A stretch of DNA of 64,000 nucleotides from Aestuariirhabdus litorea. Lineage in GTDB: Bacteria; Pseudomonadota; Gammaproteobacteria; Pseudomonadales; Aestuariirhabdaceae. The position numbers and the translations under genes are program-made. Below are positions 8,470 through 17,236 of this stretch, piece after piece. Each line of letters starts with the position of its first letter. Within the stretch, counting starts at the first letter, position 1. The stretch is taken from positions 558,001-622,000 of the forward strand of contig NZ_QWEZ01000002.1 in assembly GCF_003864255.1 (NCBI RefSeq), in the 5' to 3' direction. The notes under the pieces are model-generated. The model had not been told where the DNA came from and ran no database searches. It saw only the letters and a list, made by a program, of their open reading frames with translations.

Positions 8470-10440
8470 TCAGGCCACCGATTGGCCGTGCAGATTAACT
8501 ACCTTGCGACTGCGCAGGAAAGGAGGGGGCTTGCGGAACTCCTTAAGGACAGTCTCCAGTACCTGCAGCTGCATCTCCTGGGTGTGGATCATCGTGGTGA
8601 GCCGATCCATCTGCTGTTGGTGGTTCCGGTTCTCCTGGGTAAGGGACTTGAGGCGAATCATCTGTTGTTCAAGCAGTTGTTTCTGTTCGAGCATATTTTG
8701 CATTAGAGGGAGTAGGACGTCGCTTGCCCAGTGTTCCACCTGCCCGTGTAGCCGCTCAAACAGCTTGTTGATCTCGCTCACCAGGGTGGCGAAATAGCGG
8801 CTGACGACAACGCTCTGTTCAGTAAGCAGGGTTTTGAGCTGTGAACGAAAGCGGTCCGATTTGCGCTGTATAACACGAAGTTCTCTCGTGTATTGGTCCA
8901 CATCCAGGGAAGGGGGCTCCATAAATGTGCCGGGATGCTCGCGACAGTAGCGACTGTAGATGGAATCGACCATCTTGTCGGCCAGTTTGGACTCTATCTG
9001 CAGGTTGTTGAGGTCGAGATAGAGGTTACGAAACAGCAGCTCCACAGATTGGTTCATCCCCAGGGTGGTCCAGCTACCGCTCATCTCGCGATGCAACGCA
9101 CTGATGTGGTCATTGAACTGGTTGCTGTTACAGGCGGATTTAAGCATCTGCTGTTGGCGCATCAGCAAGCGGCGGTTGGCCCGCATGGCGATCAGGCGCT
9201 TCTGGTGCTGGTCGTATTTTTGATGGGCCTCCTCTTGCAACTCATAGATCATATGGTTGTTGTCGGACTTATTCCCCTGCAACTGCTGCTGGCGCTCGCG
9301 GGTCTGTATCAGCTGTTGGCTAAGGGCGTTGCGGCTGTTCTGGATCAGCTGCAGCATCTGCTTGACCACAGTGGTCTCCACCAACTGCTCTTTTTTCAGG
9401 ATCAGGCGTTCGCAAAGCAGGGTCTCAAGCTGTTGAATCTGGCTGCGCGCCAGCAGTTTGTCATCATTTTTCACTTTCGCCAGCAGCGCCTGCTTGGCGG
9501 ACAGGGTCATTACATCCTGGCTGTCGATGCGAAGCTGTCGTGCGCTGGCTTCCCTGACCTGGTCAATGGAGCGCTGGGTAAACTCCGGTCCCTGCAGGTC
9601 ATCCCAAAGGATATCGATCTTGTTGAGGACTGCGTAGAGTGATCCCTGGGTATCTTCATCGAGCTGGCGAACATGGTGCTCCCACACCTGCATATCACTG
9701 GCGGTAACGCCGGTGTCCGCACTGAGCAGATAGATGATCGCCTGGGCATTGGGCAGCATACTGAGGGTGAGCTCAGGTTCGCTACCCAGAGCGTTGAGGC
9801 CGGGGGTATCCAGTATACGGATGCCCTGGCTGAGCAGCGGGTGGTCGTAGTTGATCATGGCGTGACGCCAGGCAGGAATCACCACCTGGCTGCGGTCTTT
9901 GTCACAGTGATCCAGGGAGGCGGGATCGAAGCCGAGCTGCCGAGCCTTCTCTACCGTGACCGTTTTGGTGCGTGCAACCTCGGTAAACGCCTGGGTCATC
10001 GCCTGGGGGTCACGGCTGTCGAAAAAGATGGTAACCCAGTGTTCGGGGATGCGTTTGAAACCCGTGATACTGGTGCTCGCCATGCGGGTTTCGATCGGCA
10101 GCAAACGGATGAAGCAGCGCTCGCTCTTGCGGTCGTAAAACATCTCCGTCGGGCACATGGTGGTGCGCCCGGCCTGGGAGGGCAGCATTCGCTGGCCGTA
10201 CTGGGAGAAAAAAAGTGCATTGATCAGCTCGGTCTTGCCGCGGGAAAACTCCCCTACAAACGCGAGCGTAATCTCATCCTGCCGCAATACCTTGGCGGCG
10301 CGTTCCAGTTTTCCCTCAATCTCGGGGTTACTGACTTTGTTACTGCGCATCCAGGCGCGGTAGATGGACAGCTGCTTGATCAGGTGGTGCTTCCACTTGA
10401 TGTAGGCATCAACCTGCTGGGTCAGCTTACCTGTACTCAT
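8470..10440 (-). CDS. Dynamin-like GTPase family protein
   Basis: Large GTPase of 656 residues, predicted cytoplasmic or membrane-associated. The G1 P-loop is GEFSRGKTE (residues 63-71), G3 is DTPGLNALG (about 209) and G4 is NKID (about 272). The GTPase domain is followed by a long helical region rich in Gln and Leu (about 330-640) with coiled-coil character, as in bacterial dynamin-like proteins, which remodel membranes or protect them from stress. The C-terminus has basic residues (FLRSRKVVNLHG). No paired second dynamin gene is present, unlike the tandem LeoA or DynA arrangements. It lies between yggT and metX, which are normally close neighbours. Confidence 0.85.
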   Translation of the reverse strand: MSTGKLTQQVDAYIKWKHHLIKQLSIYRAWMRSNKVSNPEIEGKLERAAKVLRQDEITLAFVGEFSRGKTELINALFFSQYGQRMLPSQAGRTTMCPTEMFYDRKSERCFIRLLPIETRMASTSITGFKRIPEHWVTIFFDSRDPQAMTQAFTEVARTKTVTVEKARQLGFDPASLDHCDKDRSQVVIPAWRHAMINYDHPLLSQGIRILDTPGLNALGSEPELTLSMLPNAQAIIYLLSADTGVTASDMQVWEHHVRQLDEDTQGSLYAVLNKIDILWDDLQGPEFTQRSIDQVREASARQLRIDSQDVMTLSAKQALLAKVKNDDKLLARSQIQQLETLLCERLILKKEQLVETTVVKQMLQLIQNSRNALSQQLIQTRERQQQLQGNKSDNNHMIYELQEEAHQKYDQHQKRLIAMRANRRLLMRQQQMLKSACNSNQFNDHISALHREMSGSWTTLGMNQSVELLFRNLYLDLNNLQIESKLADKMVDSIYSRYCREHPGTFMEPPSLDVDQYTRELRVIQRKSDRFRSQLKTLLTEQSVVVSRYFATLVSEINKLFERLHGQVEHWASDVLLPLMQNMLEQKQLLEQQMIRLKSLTQENRNHQQQMDRLTTMIHTQEMQLQVLETVLKEFRKPPPFLRSRKVVNLHGQSVA

Positions 10441-10601
10441 AATCTCTGTCCTATGTCCCGCCGCTGTCCAGCCACTCAGTCAGGGCCAGTGGGCAGGCCA
10501 TTGAGTTGATCCCGCGGATAGGTGCGGGGACAGCGTGAAACAGTATCGGTGTTGGTCTGGGTTTTACCTTAGTAAACAGGCATATAAATACAATAATTAA
10601 T

Positions 10602-10624
10602 TCACTTTATACTTGATAAAGTGA
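10602..10624. promoter_or_regulatory. Perfect 9-bp inverted repeat upstream of the dynamin-like gene
   Basis: TCACTTTAT (10602-10610), spacer ACTTG, ATAAAGTGA (10616-10624). It sits in an AT-rich pocket about 160 bases before the dynamin-like start and 23 bases beyond the yggT stop. The size and spacing suit a dimeric repressor operator; a weak terminator for yggT is the alternative. Confidence 0.5.
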
Positions 10625-10646
10625 CACTGTTAGCGATTTCTGCCGA

Positions 10647-11210
10647 TTATCCGAGCAGAGCCTGGAAGACGGCGGGCAAGATCTTCTGCAAGGAGATGAT
10701 GATCAGCACGATGGCCATCAGCGACAGGTCCAGGCCACCTATCGGTGGAATCACCCGCCGTACCCGGCTACTCAGTGGCTCGGTAATCTGGTGCAGTAGC
10801 ATGAGCGCCGGATGGTAGCTACCCGGAGCAACCCAGCTGGCAATGGCGATGATGATCAGGCTCCAGAGATAGAGGTTAAGGACGGTATTGATCAGCTCAT
10901 AAAGACTGTTGACCAGGGCAAATCCCAAAGGGGGCGTCATGCCCTTAAGGGCAAACAGCAGATACACCAGGGCCAGCTGTAGCAGCAGCGCCAAAGCCAG
11001 AGAGGCGATATCCACCCCCCCTACACCCGGAATGAGCCTGCGCAGGGGAATCAGCAGCGGGTTCGTCGCCTTGACCACAAACTGCGACAGGGGGTTATAG
11101 AAGTCGGCGCGAACCAGCTGCAGGATAAAACGAATCAGGACCACCATGATGTAGAGGCCGCCAATGGTATGGATCAGGAAGCTGAGCGTGTCTTGCAGGG
11201 CTGCTGACAT
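10647..11210 (-). CDS. yggT: YggT family membrane protein
   Basis: Integral membrane protein of 187 residues with two YGGT repeats, each of two hydrophobic helices. The repeat signature appears as FYNPLSQFVVKATNPLLIPLRRLIPG near residue 37 and as PGSYHPALMLLHQITEPLSSRVRRVIPP near residue 130, both ending in Arg-rich turns and a Gly/Leu-Asp stretch. The family is linked to osmotic tolerance or cell-envelope and division functions, but its mechanism is not established. It follows proC in the usual yggS-proC-yggT order. Confidence 0.93.
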   Translation of the reverse strand: MSAALQDTLSFLIHTIGGLYIMVVLIRFILQLVRADFYNPLSQFVVKATNPLLIPLRRLIPGVGGVDIASLALALLLQLALVYLLFALKGMTPPLGFALVNSLYELINTVLNLYLWSLIIIAIASWVAPGSYHPALMLLHQITEPLSSRVRRVIPPIGGLDLSLMAIVLIIISLQKILPAVFQALLG

Positions 11211-11277
11211 AAGCAGGGGTTCTCCGGTTGTTTATCGTCAGACTACTATGATTGGGTCCACTTCTTAAGTAAGCAAG

Positions 11278-12102
11278 TTATTTGGTGAGCTCGGCGGCCA
11301 TCTCGGCGGCACGGGCGTGACAGCGACCCATCGCGGATTCCACCAACTGGGGCAGGCCTCCCTGTTCAAACGTTCGAATGGCCTGCTCGGTGGTTCCTCC
11401 CGGGGACATCACCCGGCGCTTGAGCTCGCCGGCATCCACATCGCTTTCCTGGGCCATTCGGGCGGCCCCGAGTGCGGTTTGCAGGGTCAGCTCGGTGGCG
11501 CTTTCGCGGCTCAGGCCAAGCTTTTCACCGGCGGCGATCATCGCTTCCATCATCATGAAGTAGTAAGCCGGGCCACTGCCCGAGACGGCGATGACCGCAT
11601 CGATCAGCGCCTCACGGTCGACCCAGCTGAGAATGCCGACGGCTGCGAACAGGCTGCTGGCAATCTCCCGTTGCTCAGCGGTGACCACCGCATTGGCAAA
11701 CAGGCCGCAGGCGCCGGTGCCGACCAGAGAGGGGGTGTTGGGCATGCTGCGAATGATGGGCAGCCCACCGCCACTCCAGCGGTCCAGTGCCTCCACGGTG
11801 ATCCCGGCGGCCACCGAGATGATGAGTGGGCGGCGTTGCTGCAGCGTCTCCGAGAGCTCCTTCAGCAGGGCCTGCATGCCCTGGGGCTTGACGCCGAGGA
11901 TGACCACGTCGGCCTGGCGCACCAGCTCGGTATTGTCGGTGCTGGTTTGGATGCCGTAGCGGGCCTTCAGTTGCTCCAGCTTTTCCGGTGTACGCGTACT
12001 TCCCCAGATGCGAGCGGCATCGTAGCCCTGTTGAATGAGTCCGCCAAAGATCGCCTGGCTCATGTTGCCGGCACCAATAAAGGCAAGGGTGGGTTGGGTC
12101 AT
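11278..12102 (-). CDS. proC: Pyrroline-5-carboxylate reductase ProC
   Basis: NAD(P)H-dependent enzyme of 274 residues for the last step of proline synthesis. The Rossmann motif is FIGAGNMSQAIFGGL at the N-terminus, and VVILGVKPQ is the second nucleotide-binding strand. The family signature near residue 220 reads MSPGGTTEQAIRTFEQGG. The gene overlaps the end of yggS by 4 bases, so the pair is translationally coupled. Confidence 0.97.
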   Translation of the reverse strand: MTQPTLAFIGAGNMSQAIFGGLIQQGYDAARIWGSTRTPEKLEQLKARYGIQTSTDNTELVRQADVVILGVKPQGMQALLKELSETLQQRRPLIISVAAGITVEALDRWSGGGLPIIRSMPNTPSLVGTGACGLFANAVVTAEQREIASSLFAAVGILSWVDREALIDAVIAVSGSGPAYYFMMMEAMIAAGEKLGLSRESATELTLQTALGAARMAQESDVDAGELKRRVMSPGGTTEQAIRTFEQGGLPQLVESAMGRCHARAAEMAAELTK

Positions 12103-12806
12103 GGGGAGGTCCTTGAGGTGGTGTTGCGGCTGCCGAACAGGGCGGTGCCGATGCGTACAAAAGTGGCGCCCTGGGCAATGGCCGCTTCCAGGTCATTGCT
12201 CATGCCCATGGAGAGGGTATCCAGGGGTTGGTCGGGCAGCTGCTCGCGCAGTTGAGCCAGCGCCTGACTGAGGCGGGCAAAGGGTTGTTGCTGGGCGTCA
12301 AAGTCATCACTGGCGGCGGGTATGGCCATGAGGCCCCGCAGGGCGAGGTTGGGGCAGCTGGCCACCTCCGCGGCCAGCGCCGGCAGCGCCTCGAGAGGAA
12401 CCCCGGCCTTGCTCGGTTCATTGCTGATATTCACCTGCAGGCAGACATTAAGGGGCGGGCGCTCCGCTCCACGGGCTTCGCTCAGGCGCCGGGCAATTTT
12501 GGCGCGCTCGACGCAGTGGATCCAGTCGAACTGTTGGGCCATTAGAGTGGTCTTGTTGGACTGGATGGCGCCAATAAAGTGCCAGACGATATCCCGCCCC
12601 TTAAGCGCCTCGATCTTGTCGAGGGCCTCCTGCAGGTAGTTCTCCCCGAAGTGGCGCTGGCCGGAGAGCCAGGCGGCCTCGATATCGGCCACTGGCTTGG
12701 TCTTGCTGACGGCCAGCAGCTCAACCGGGTCGGTGCGCTGGAAGCGGTTGCAGGCGGCATCAATGCGCTGGCGCACGAGCTCAAGGTTGGCGGCGATTTG
12801 TGACAT
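12099..12806 (-). CDS. yggS: YggS-family PLP homeostasis protein (PLPBP)
   Basis: Pyridoxal-5'-phosphate binding protein of 235 residues with the alanine-racemase-like TIM barrel but no catalytic partner domain; it buffers PLP and affects amino-acid homeostasis. The PLP lysine is in LLAVSKTKP (near residue 35), HFGENYLQE is the hallmark strand, WHFIGAIQSNK follows it, and the phosphate-binding end SMGMSNDLEAAIAQGATFVRIG is intact. It is the first gene of the yggS-proC(-yggT) operon and diverges from pilT. Confidence 0.97.
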   Translation of the reverse strand: MSQIAANLELVRQRIDAACNRFQRTDPVELLAVSKTKPVADIEAAWLSGQRHFGENYLQEALDKIEALKGRDIVWHFIGAIQSNKTTLMAQQFDWIHCVERAKIARRLSEARGAERPPLNVCLQVNISNEPSKAGVPLEALPALAAEVASCPNLALRGLMAIPAASDDFDAQQQPFARLSQALAQLREQLPDQPLDTLSMGMSNDLEAAIAQGATFVRIGTALFGSRNTTSRTSP

Positions 12807-12948
12807 AGGTAGACTGGTTAACCTGTTAACGCTTTAACGCTCAGGGATACTAAACTATATCCCTTAAAATCAAAATGTTAAGCTGGGCTGACGATAGGGG
12901 TGCGGGCACAGGCCGCGACCGTTAAGACTGGTATCACTGGGGATCTTT

Positions 12949-13983
12949 ATGGACATTACGGAACTGCTGGCGTTCTCTTCCAAGCAGGGAGCATCGGATC
13001 TGCACCTGTCGGCGGGTTTGCCACCGATGATTCGTGTGGATGGTGATGTGCGGCGTATCAACCTGCCTGCGCTGGAGCACAAGCAGGTTCATGCGCTGAT
13101 CTACGACATCATGAACGACAAGCAGCGCAAGGATTTTGAGGAGTTCTGGGAAACCGACTTCTCCTTCGAGGTGCCCGGGGTGGCGCGTTTCCGGGTCAAT
13201 GCGTTTAACCAGAACCGGGGTGCCGGTGCAGTGTTCCGGACCATCCCCTCCAAGGTGCTGACCATGGAGGACCTGGGAATGGGGCAGGTGTTCAAGGATG
13301 TCTCCATGGTTCCCCGGGGGCTGGTGCTGGTGACCGGGCCCACGGGTTCCGGAAAGAGTACCACCCTTGCGGCAATGATCGATTACATCAATGACAACAA
13401 GTACGAGCACGTACTCACCATTGAGGATCCCATCGAGTTTGTGCACGAGTCCAAGAAGTGCCTGGTGAACCAGCGGGAAGTGCACCGGGATACCCTCGGT
13501 TTCAACGAGGCGCTGCGCTCCGCCCTGCGGGAAGACCCTGATATTATCCTGGTGGGTGAGCTGCGGGACCTGGAAACCATTCGTCTGGCGCTTACAGCGG
13601 CCGAAACCGGTCACCTGGTGTTCGGCACCCTGCACACCACCTCCGCGGCCAAGACCATTGACCGGGTGATCGACGTATTCCCTGCCGAGGAGAAGTCGAT
13701 GGTGCGCTCGATGTTGTCGGAGTCGCTGCAGGCGGTTATCTCCCAGACGCTGTTGAAACGCATTGGCGGCGGCCGGGTAGCGGCCCACGAGATCATGATC
13801 GGTACCCCTGCGATTCGTAACCTGATTCGGGAGGACAAGGTGGCGCAGATGTACTCAGCCATCCAGACTGGCGGCTCGCTGGGCATGGTGACCCTCGACC
13901 AGTGTCTTAAGGACCTCTTGTCGAAAGGACTCATTAGCCGTGAAGGCGCCCGCGAGAAGGCAAAGATTCCGGATAATTTTTAA
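12949..13983 (+). CDS. pilT: Type IV pilus retraction ATPase PilT
   Basis: Hexameric cytoplasmic motor of 344 residues that depolymerises the pilus and powers twitching. Walker A is GPTGSGKSTT (residues 130-139), the Asp box lies around IEDPIEFVH, Walker B is DPDIILVGELRD and the His box is TGHLVFGTLHTTSA. The PilT-specific C-terminal motif AIRNLIRE is present. Its 142-base upstream region is shared with divergent yggS; a short inverted repeat GGGATA/TATCCC (12844-12863) lies there. pilU follows 131 bases downstream. Confidence 0.98.
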   Translation: MDITELLAFSSKQGASDLHLSAGLPPMIRVDGDVRRINLPALEHKQVHALIYDIMNDKQRKDFEEFWETDFSFEVPGVARFRVNAFNQNRGAGAVFRTIPSKVLTMEDLGMGQVFKDVSMVPRGLVLVTGPTGSGKSTTLAAMIDYINDNKYEHVLTIEDPIEFVHESKKCLVNQREVHRDTLGFNEALRSALREDPDIILVGELRDLETIRLALTAAETGHLVFGTLHTTSAAKTIDRVIDVFPAEEKSMVRSMLSESLQAVISQTLLKRIGGGRVAAHEIMIGTPAIRNLIREDKVAQMYSAIQTGGSLGMVTLDQCLKDLLSKGLISREGAREKAKIPDNF

Positions 13984-14014
13984 GCCGATAGTTTAAGCTA
14001 GCCAGAGTAGTTAA

Positions 14015-14056
14015 TCTCCGCTGTGCGCTACTGCGAGCGGAGAGCCGGGCTCTCCG
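14015..14056 (+). promoter_or_regulatory. Two mutually exclusive hairpins between pilT and pilU
   Basis: TCTCCGCT (14015-14022) can pair with AGCGGAGA (14036-14043). Alternatively CGGAGAGC (14038-14045) can pair with GCTCTCCG (14049-14056). The stems share bases 14038-14043, so only one can form at a time. No T-run follows. This could tune pilT/pilU ratio by mRNA processing or conformational switching; it is a sequence observation only. Confidence 0.4.
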
Positions 14057-14114
14057 GTGATACGCTCGGAAAGCAACATAACCCCAAGACCGAAGGGAAG
14101 GATGGAGTTCACCG

Positions 14115-15263
14115 ATGGACTTTAACAAGCTGCTCAAACTGATGGTGGAGAAGGGCGCCTCGGACCTGTTTATTACCGCGGGCGTCGCCCCCAGCATGAA
14201 GGTGAATGGGCGGGTGGTTCCCGTCACCAAGACCGCCATGAGCCCGGAGGTGACCCGCGAAACGGTGCTGGGGGTAATGAACGAAAACCAGCGTCGTGAG
14301 TTTGCCGAAACCCACGAATGCCAGTTTGCCCTGAGCGCGCGAGGCATCGGTCGATTCCGGGTGAGCGCCTTTTACCAGCGCAACCTGGTGGGTATGGTGT
14401 TGCGACGTATTGAAACCTCGATTCCCAAGATTGATGGCCTGGGACTACCTCCCATTATCCGCGACCTGGCGATGACCAAGCGTGGGCTGATCATCTTCGT
14501 GGGGGGGACCGGTACCGGTAAGTCGACCTCGCTGGCGTCCATGATCGGCCACCGTAACGCCAACTCCACCGGTCATATCATCAGTATCGAGGACCCCATC
14601 GAGTACATTCACCAACACAATGGGTGCATCATCACCCAGCGTGAGGTGGGTATCGATACCGACAGTTTCGAGGTGGCCCTCAAGAACACCCTGCGTCAGG
14701 CGCCGGATGTGATCATGATTGGTGAGGTACGGACCCGGGAGACCATGGAGTACGCCGTGGCATTCGCCGAAACGGGTCACCTCTGCCTGGCCACCCTTCA
14801 CGCCAATAACGCCAACCAGGCTTTGGACCGGATCATTCACTTCTTCCCCCCCGATCGCCACGGCCAGACCTGGATGGATCTGTCGCTGAACCTCAAGGCG
14901 ATTGTCGCCCAGCAGTTGATTCCGACACCGGATGGCAAGGGCCGGCGCGCGGTTATCGAGGTACTGCTCAATACCCCCCTGGCGTCCGATATTATTCGTA
15001 AAGGGGCGGTACACGAGCTCAAGCCGTTGATGATCAAGTCCACCGAGCAGGGGATGCAGACCTTCGACCAGGCGCTCTTCCAGCTCTACAACCGGGGGGA
15101 GATCACCTACGAAGACGCCCTGGCTTACGCAGACTCGCCGAACGATTTGCGTTTGATGATCAAGCTGGGTTCGGAGTCCGATGCGGAGCACCTGACCGGT
15201 ATTGCCGGCTCGTTGTCGTTGCAGGATACCGACGACGACAAAGGGGGCAGAAGCTTCCGTTAG
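14115..15263 (+). CDS. pilU: Type IV pilus retraction ATPase paralogue PilU
   Basis: PilT-like ATPase of 382 residues that assists PilT-dependent retraction. Walker A is GGTGTGKSTS (near residue 132), with SIEDPIEYIHQHNGCIITQREVG-type Asp-box spacing, Walker B around APDVIMIGEVRTRE and the His box TGHLCLATLHANNA. The C-terminal tail is longer than in PilT and acidic (ESDAEHL and onward), as expected of PilU. The stop overlaps the convergent ruvX stop by 4 bases. Confidence 0.97.
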   Translation: MDFNKLLKLMVEKGASDLFITAGVAPSMKVNGRVVPVTKTAMSPEVTRETVLGVMNENQRREFAETHECQFALSARGIGRFRVSAFYQRNLVGMVLRRIETSIPKIDGLGLPPIIRDLAMTKRGLIIFVGGTGTGKSTSLASMIGHRNANSTGHIISIEDPIEYIHQHNGCIITQREVGIDTDSFEVALKNTLRQAPDVIMIGEVRTRETMEYAVAFAETGHLCLATLHANNANQALDRIIHFFPPDRHGQTWMDLSLNLKAIVAQQLIPTPDGKGRRAVIEVLLNTPLASDIIRKGAVHELKPLMIKSTEQGMQTFDQALFQLYNRGEITYEDALAYADSPNDLRLMIKLGSESDAEHLTGIAGSLSLQDTDDDKGGRSFR

Positions 15264-15703
15264 GTGGTGCTATCGCCCTGGTGGGTCTCCAGCCAGCTGG
15301 TCAGGATCAGTTGCGCTGCGAGACCGTCCACCGGGCGCTCATTGTAATCCCCGCGGTGGCCCAGCTCGCGGGCACGCTCCTTGGCCTCGCGGCTACTAAG
15401 GCGCTCGTCCACGGCGATCCAGGGTTTCTGGAAGCGGCCGTTCAGGCGGTTGCCAAATTTTCTGGCGCGGACACTCATCTCGCTATCGCTGCCATCCATA
15501 TTCAGGGGAATGCCTACGATCAGCGCATCGGGCTCCCACTCGCGGATCAGCTTTGCCACCTCGTCCCAGTTGGGCACGCCATCACGGGCCCTGAGGGGAG
15601 GCAGTGGTGAACTGGTGCCGGTCAGGGTCTGTCCTACGGCGACTCCGATGTTCCGTAGGCCGTAATCAAACGCCATGACCTGGCGTGGTGGGCGGGCCAT
15701 CAA
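15260..15703 (-). CDS. ruvX: Holliday junction resolvase-like RuvX/YqgF
   Basis: RNase H-fold nuclease of 147 residues of the YqgF family, implicated in 16S rRNA 5'-end maturation and in Holliday junction processing. Acidic active-site residues lie in MAFDYGLRNIGVA (first Asp), LIVGIPLNMDGS (middle strand) and VDERLSSREA (Glu). Its start overlaps the yqgE stop by 4 bases (coupled translation). The yqgE-ruvX order is standard in gammaproteobacteria. Confidence 0.95.
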   Translation of the reverse strand: MMARPPRQVMAFDYGLRNIGVAVGQTLTGTSSPLPPLRARDGVPNWDEVAKLIREWEPDALIVGIPLNMDGSDSEMSVRARKFGNRLNGRFQKPWIAVDERLSSREAKERARELGHRGDYNERPVDGLAAQLILTSWLETHQGDSTT

Positions 15704-16272
15704 GCGTGACCGCTGTCGGGTGCGAGGCGCTGAAGGTCAACGCCGATGGACGCGGCCGCCGCCTGACGCCGAAGGTGGATGGGGGTATTGAACAGGAGTT
15801 CGGGGGACGCCTCACAGGTCAGCCAGGCGTTTTCCTTGATTTCGGCTTCCAGTTGCCCGGCGCCCCAGCCGGCATAACCCAAGGCAATAATGATCTGCTG
15901 GGGGCCTCGCCCCTCAGCGACCGCCTGCAGAATATCCCGTGAGGTGGTCAGGTTGATGCCGGGTGCCACCTGCAGGGTGGATTCCCAGACCTGCTGGGAG
16001 TCGTGCAGTACGAAGCCTCGCTCCAGTTGCACGGGGCCGCCGGCACAGATCACCTCCTCCTGGTGGGCGGCCTGCTCGAGATCCTCAATGCCAATCTGCC
16101 GATAGATCTCGCCGAGGGTGAGGTTGGTCGGGCGATTAATGACGATGCCCATGGCACCCTGGTCGTTGTGCTCGCAGATATAGGTAACGGAATCCGCGAA
16201 ATTGGGATCCGCCATATGGGGCATGGCAATCAGGAACTGATTGCGCAGGCTGTTCGCTGTTTCGCTGCTCAT
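15700..16272 (-). CDS. yqgE: YqgE/AlgH family protein
   Basis: Protein of 190 residues of the UPF0301 family. Family features are NQFLIAMPHMADPNFADSV near the N-terminus, the central GAMGIVINRP and the GGPV segment, and ALGYAGWGAGQLEAEI in the C-terminal half. In Pseudomonas a member was called AlgH for a proposed role in alginate control, but the biochemical function is not settled. It is coupled to ruvX downstream and lies 39 bases after the tonB gene. Confidence 0.95.
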   Translation of the reverse strand: MSSETANSLRNQFLIAMPHMADPNFADSVTYICEHNDQGAMGIVINRPTNLTLGEIYRQIGIEDLEQAAHQEEVICAGGPVQLERGFVLHDSQQVWESTLQVAPGINLTTSRDILQAVAEGRGPQQIIIALGYAGWGAGQLEAEIKENAWLTCEASPELLFNTPIHLRRQAAAASIGVDLQRLAPDSGHA

Positions 16273-16311
16273 AAACCTAGTATTGGGGCGCCCCTGTGCT
16301 TAGGCAAGGGG

Positions 16312-17190
16312 TTAGTTGCTTGAGAGTATATTGCTCTTCTCGAATTTCCAGGTGCGGATGATCTCGAGGATATCAACATCTTTGAGGTCGGGGGTGAAGG
16401 GGGCAAAAGGGGCGGCTAGCTTGACGATGCGAATGGCGGCATCATCCAGCACTGCTTGACCGGAGCTTTTGAGGATTTTGACCTCATGCAGTCGGCCGTC
16501 GGGCCGCAGGGCGACAAGCACCGTCAGCTGGCCATAAATTTTTTGCCGCCGAGCCTCCTCCGGATAGTTCAGGTTACCCACGCGCTCGATCTTTCGACGC
16601 CAGGTCTCCTTGTAGTAGGCCCCCTTGTCCTGCATGGTGGAGGCGGCCGTGATGCGATGGATGCGAGGGCGCTTGGCGTACTGCTGGCGCTTCTGCAGGA
16701 ATTGCGCCTCAAGGCTGGCGATTTCGGCGCTCAGGTCGATCTTCTGGCGCGCTTTTTGTGCCTGCTCCACGGCGGGGTCTGTCTTGTTCTGGCGCAGTTG
16801 AGGCGCCTGCTCTGGCGATTTATTCAGGGTCGCCAGCGGCTTCTTCTGGGCCTTTTCAACCTGCCGTGGTTCAGCGGCCGTCTGCGGTGGAGGGGCGATG
16901 GATTTGATCTGGTTTTCCTGGATAGGGGATACCTGGTCGGTGCTGGGAAGCGCCTTCTCCTCCAGACTGCCGCTGCCCTTCTGGTTCGCCTGTGCGAGGT
17001 AGTCGGCCTCTTTAACCTCCTCCAGGGTTTTGAAGCTGGCCAGGGTGATTTCCAGCGTCTTCGAGAGGTTGGGGGGGTCGAACAGGTCGAAGCTGATTCC
17101 CAGCACGATGGCAGCATGCAGAGCGGTTGCCAGGAACAGCATAAAGGCGAGACGGTCGTTGGCACTCGCTGTGGATTGAGGGTTGGCCAT
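16312..17190 (-). CDS. TonB-family energy transducer
   Basis: Inner-membrane anchored periplasmic protein of 292 residues. One N-terminal membrane helix (about residues 14-36, LAFMLFLATALHAAIVLG) is followed by a Gln/Lys/Pro-rich spacer with coiled-coil-like segments and a TonB C-terminal domain (YPEEARRQKIYGQLTVLVAL, then ending FAPFTPDLKDVDILEI and WKFEK). There is no exbBD nearby. The position between gshB and yqgE matches Pseudomonas tonB3, whose loss affects twitching and pilus assembly, so a role with the type IV pilus is plausible. The start at 17190 removes 13 low-quality residues of a longer reading. Confidence 0.9.
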   Translation of the reverse strand: MANPQSTASANDRLAFMLFLATALHAAIVLGISFDLFDPPNLSKTLEITLASFKTLEEVKEADYLAQANQKGSGSLEEKALPSTDQVSPIQENQIKSIAPPPQTAAEPRQVEKAQKKPLATLNKSPEQAPQLRQNKTDPAVEQAQKARQKIDLSAEIASLEAQFLQKRQQYAKRPRIHRITAASTMQDKGAYYKETWRRKIERVGNLNYPEEARRQKIYGQLTVLVALRPDGRLHEVKILKSSGQAVLDDAAIRIVKLAAPFAPFTPDLKDVDILEIIRTWKFEKSNILSSN

Positions 17191-17236
17191 AGTCAGCGAA
17201 GGGCTTCCTGCCTGAGTTGAAGTGCCCAACTGTTTA

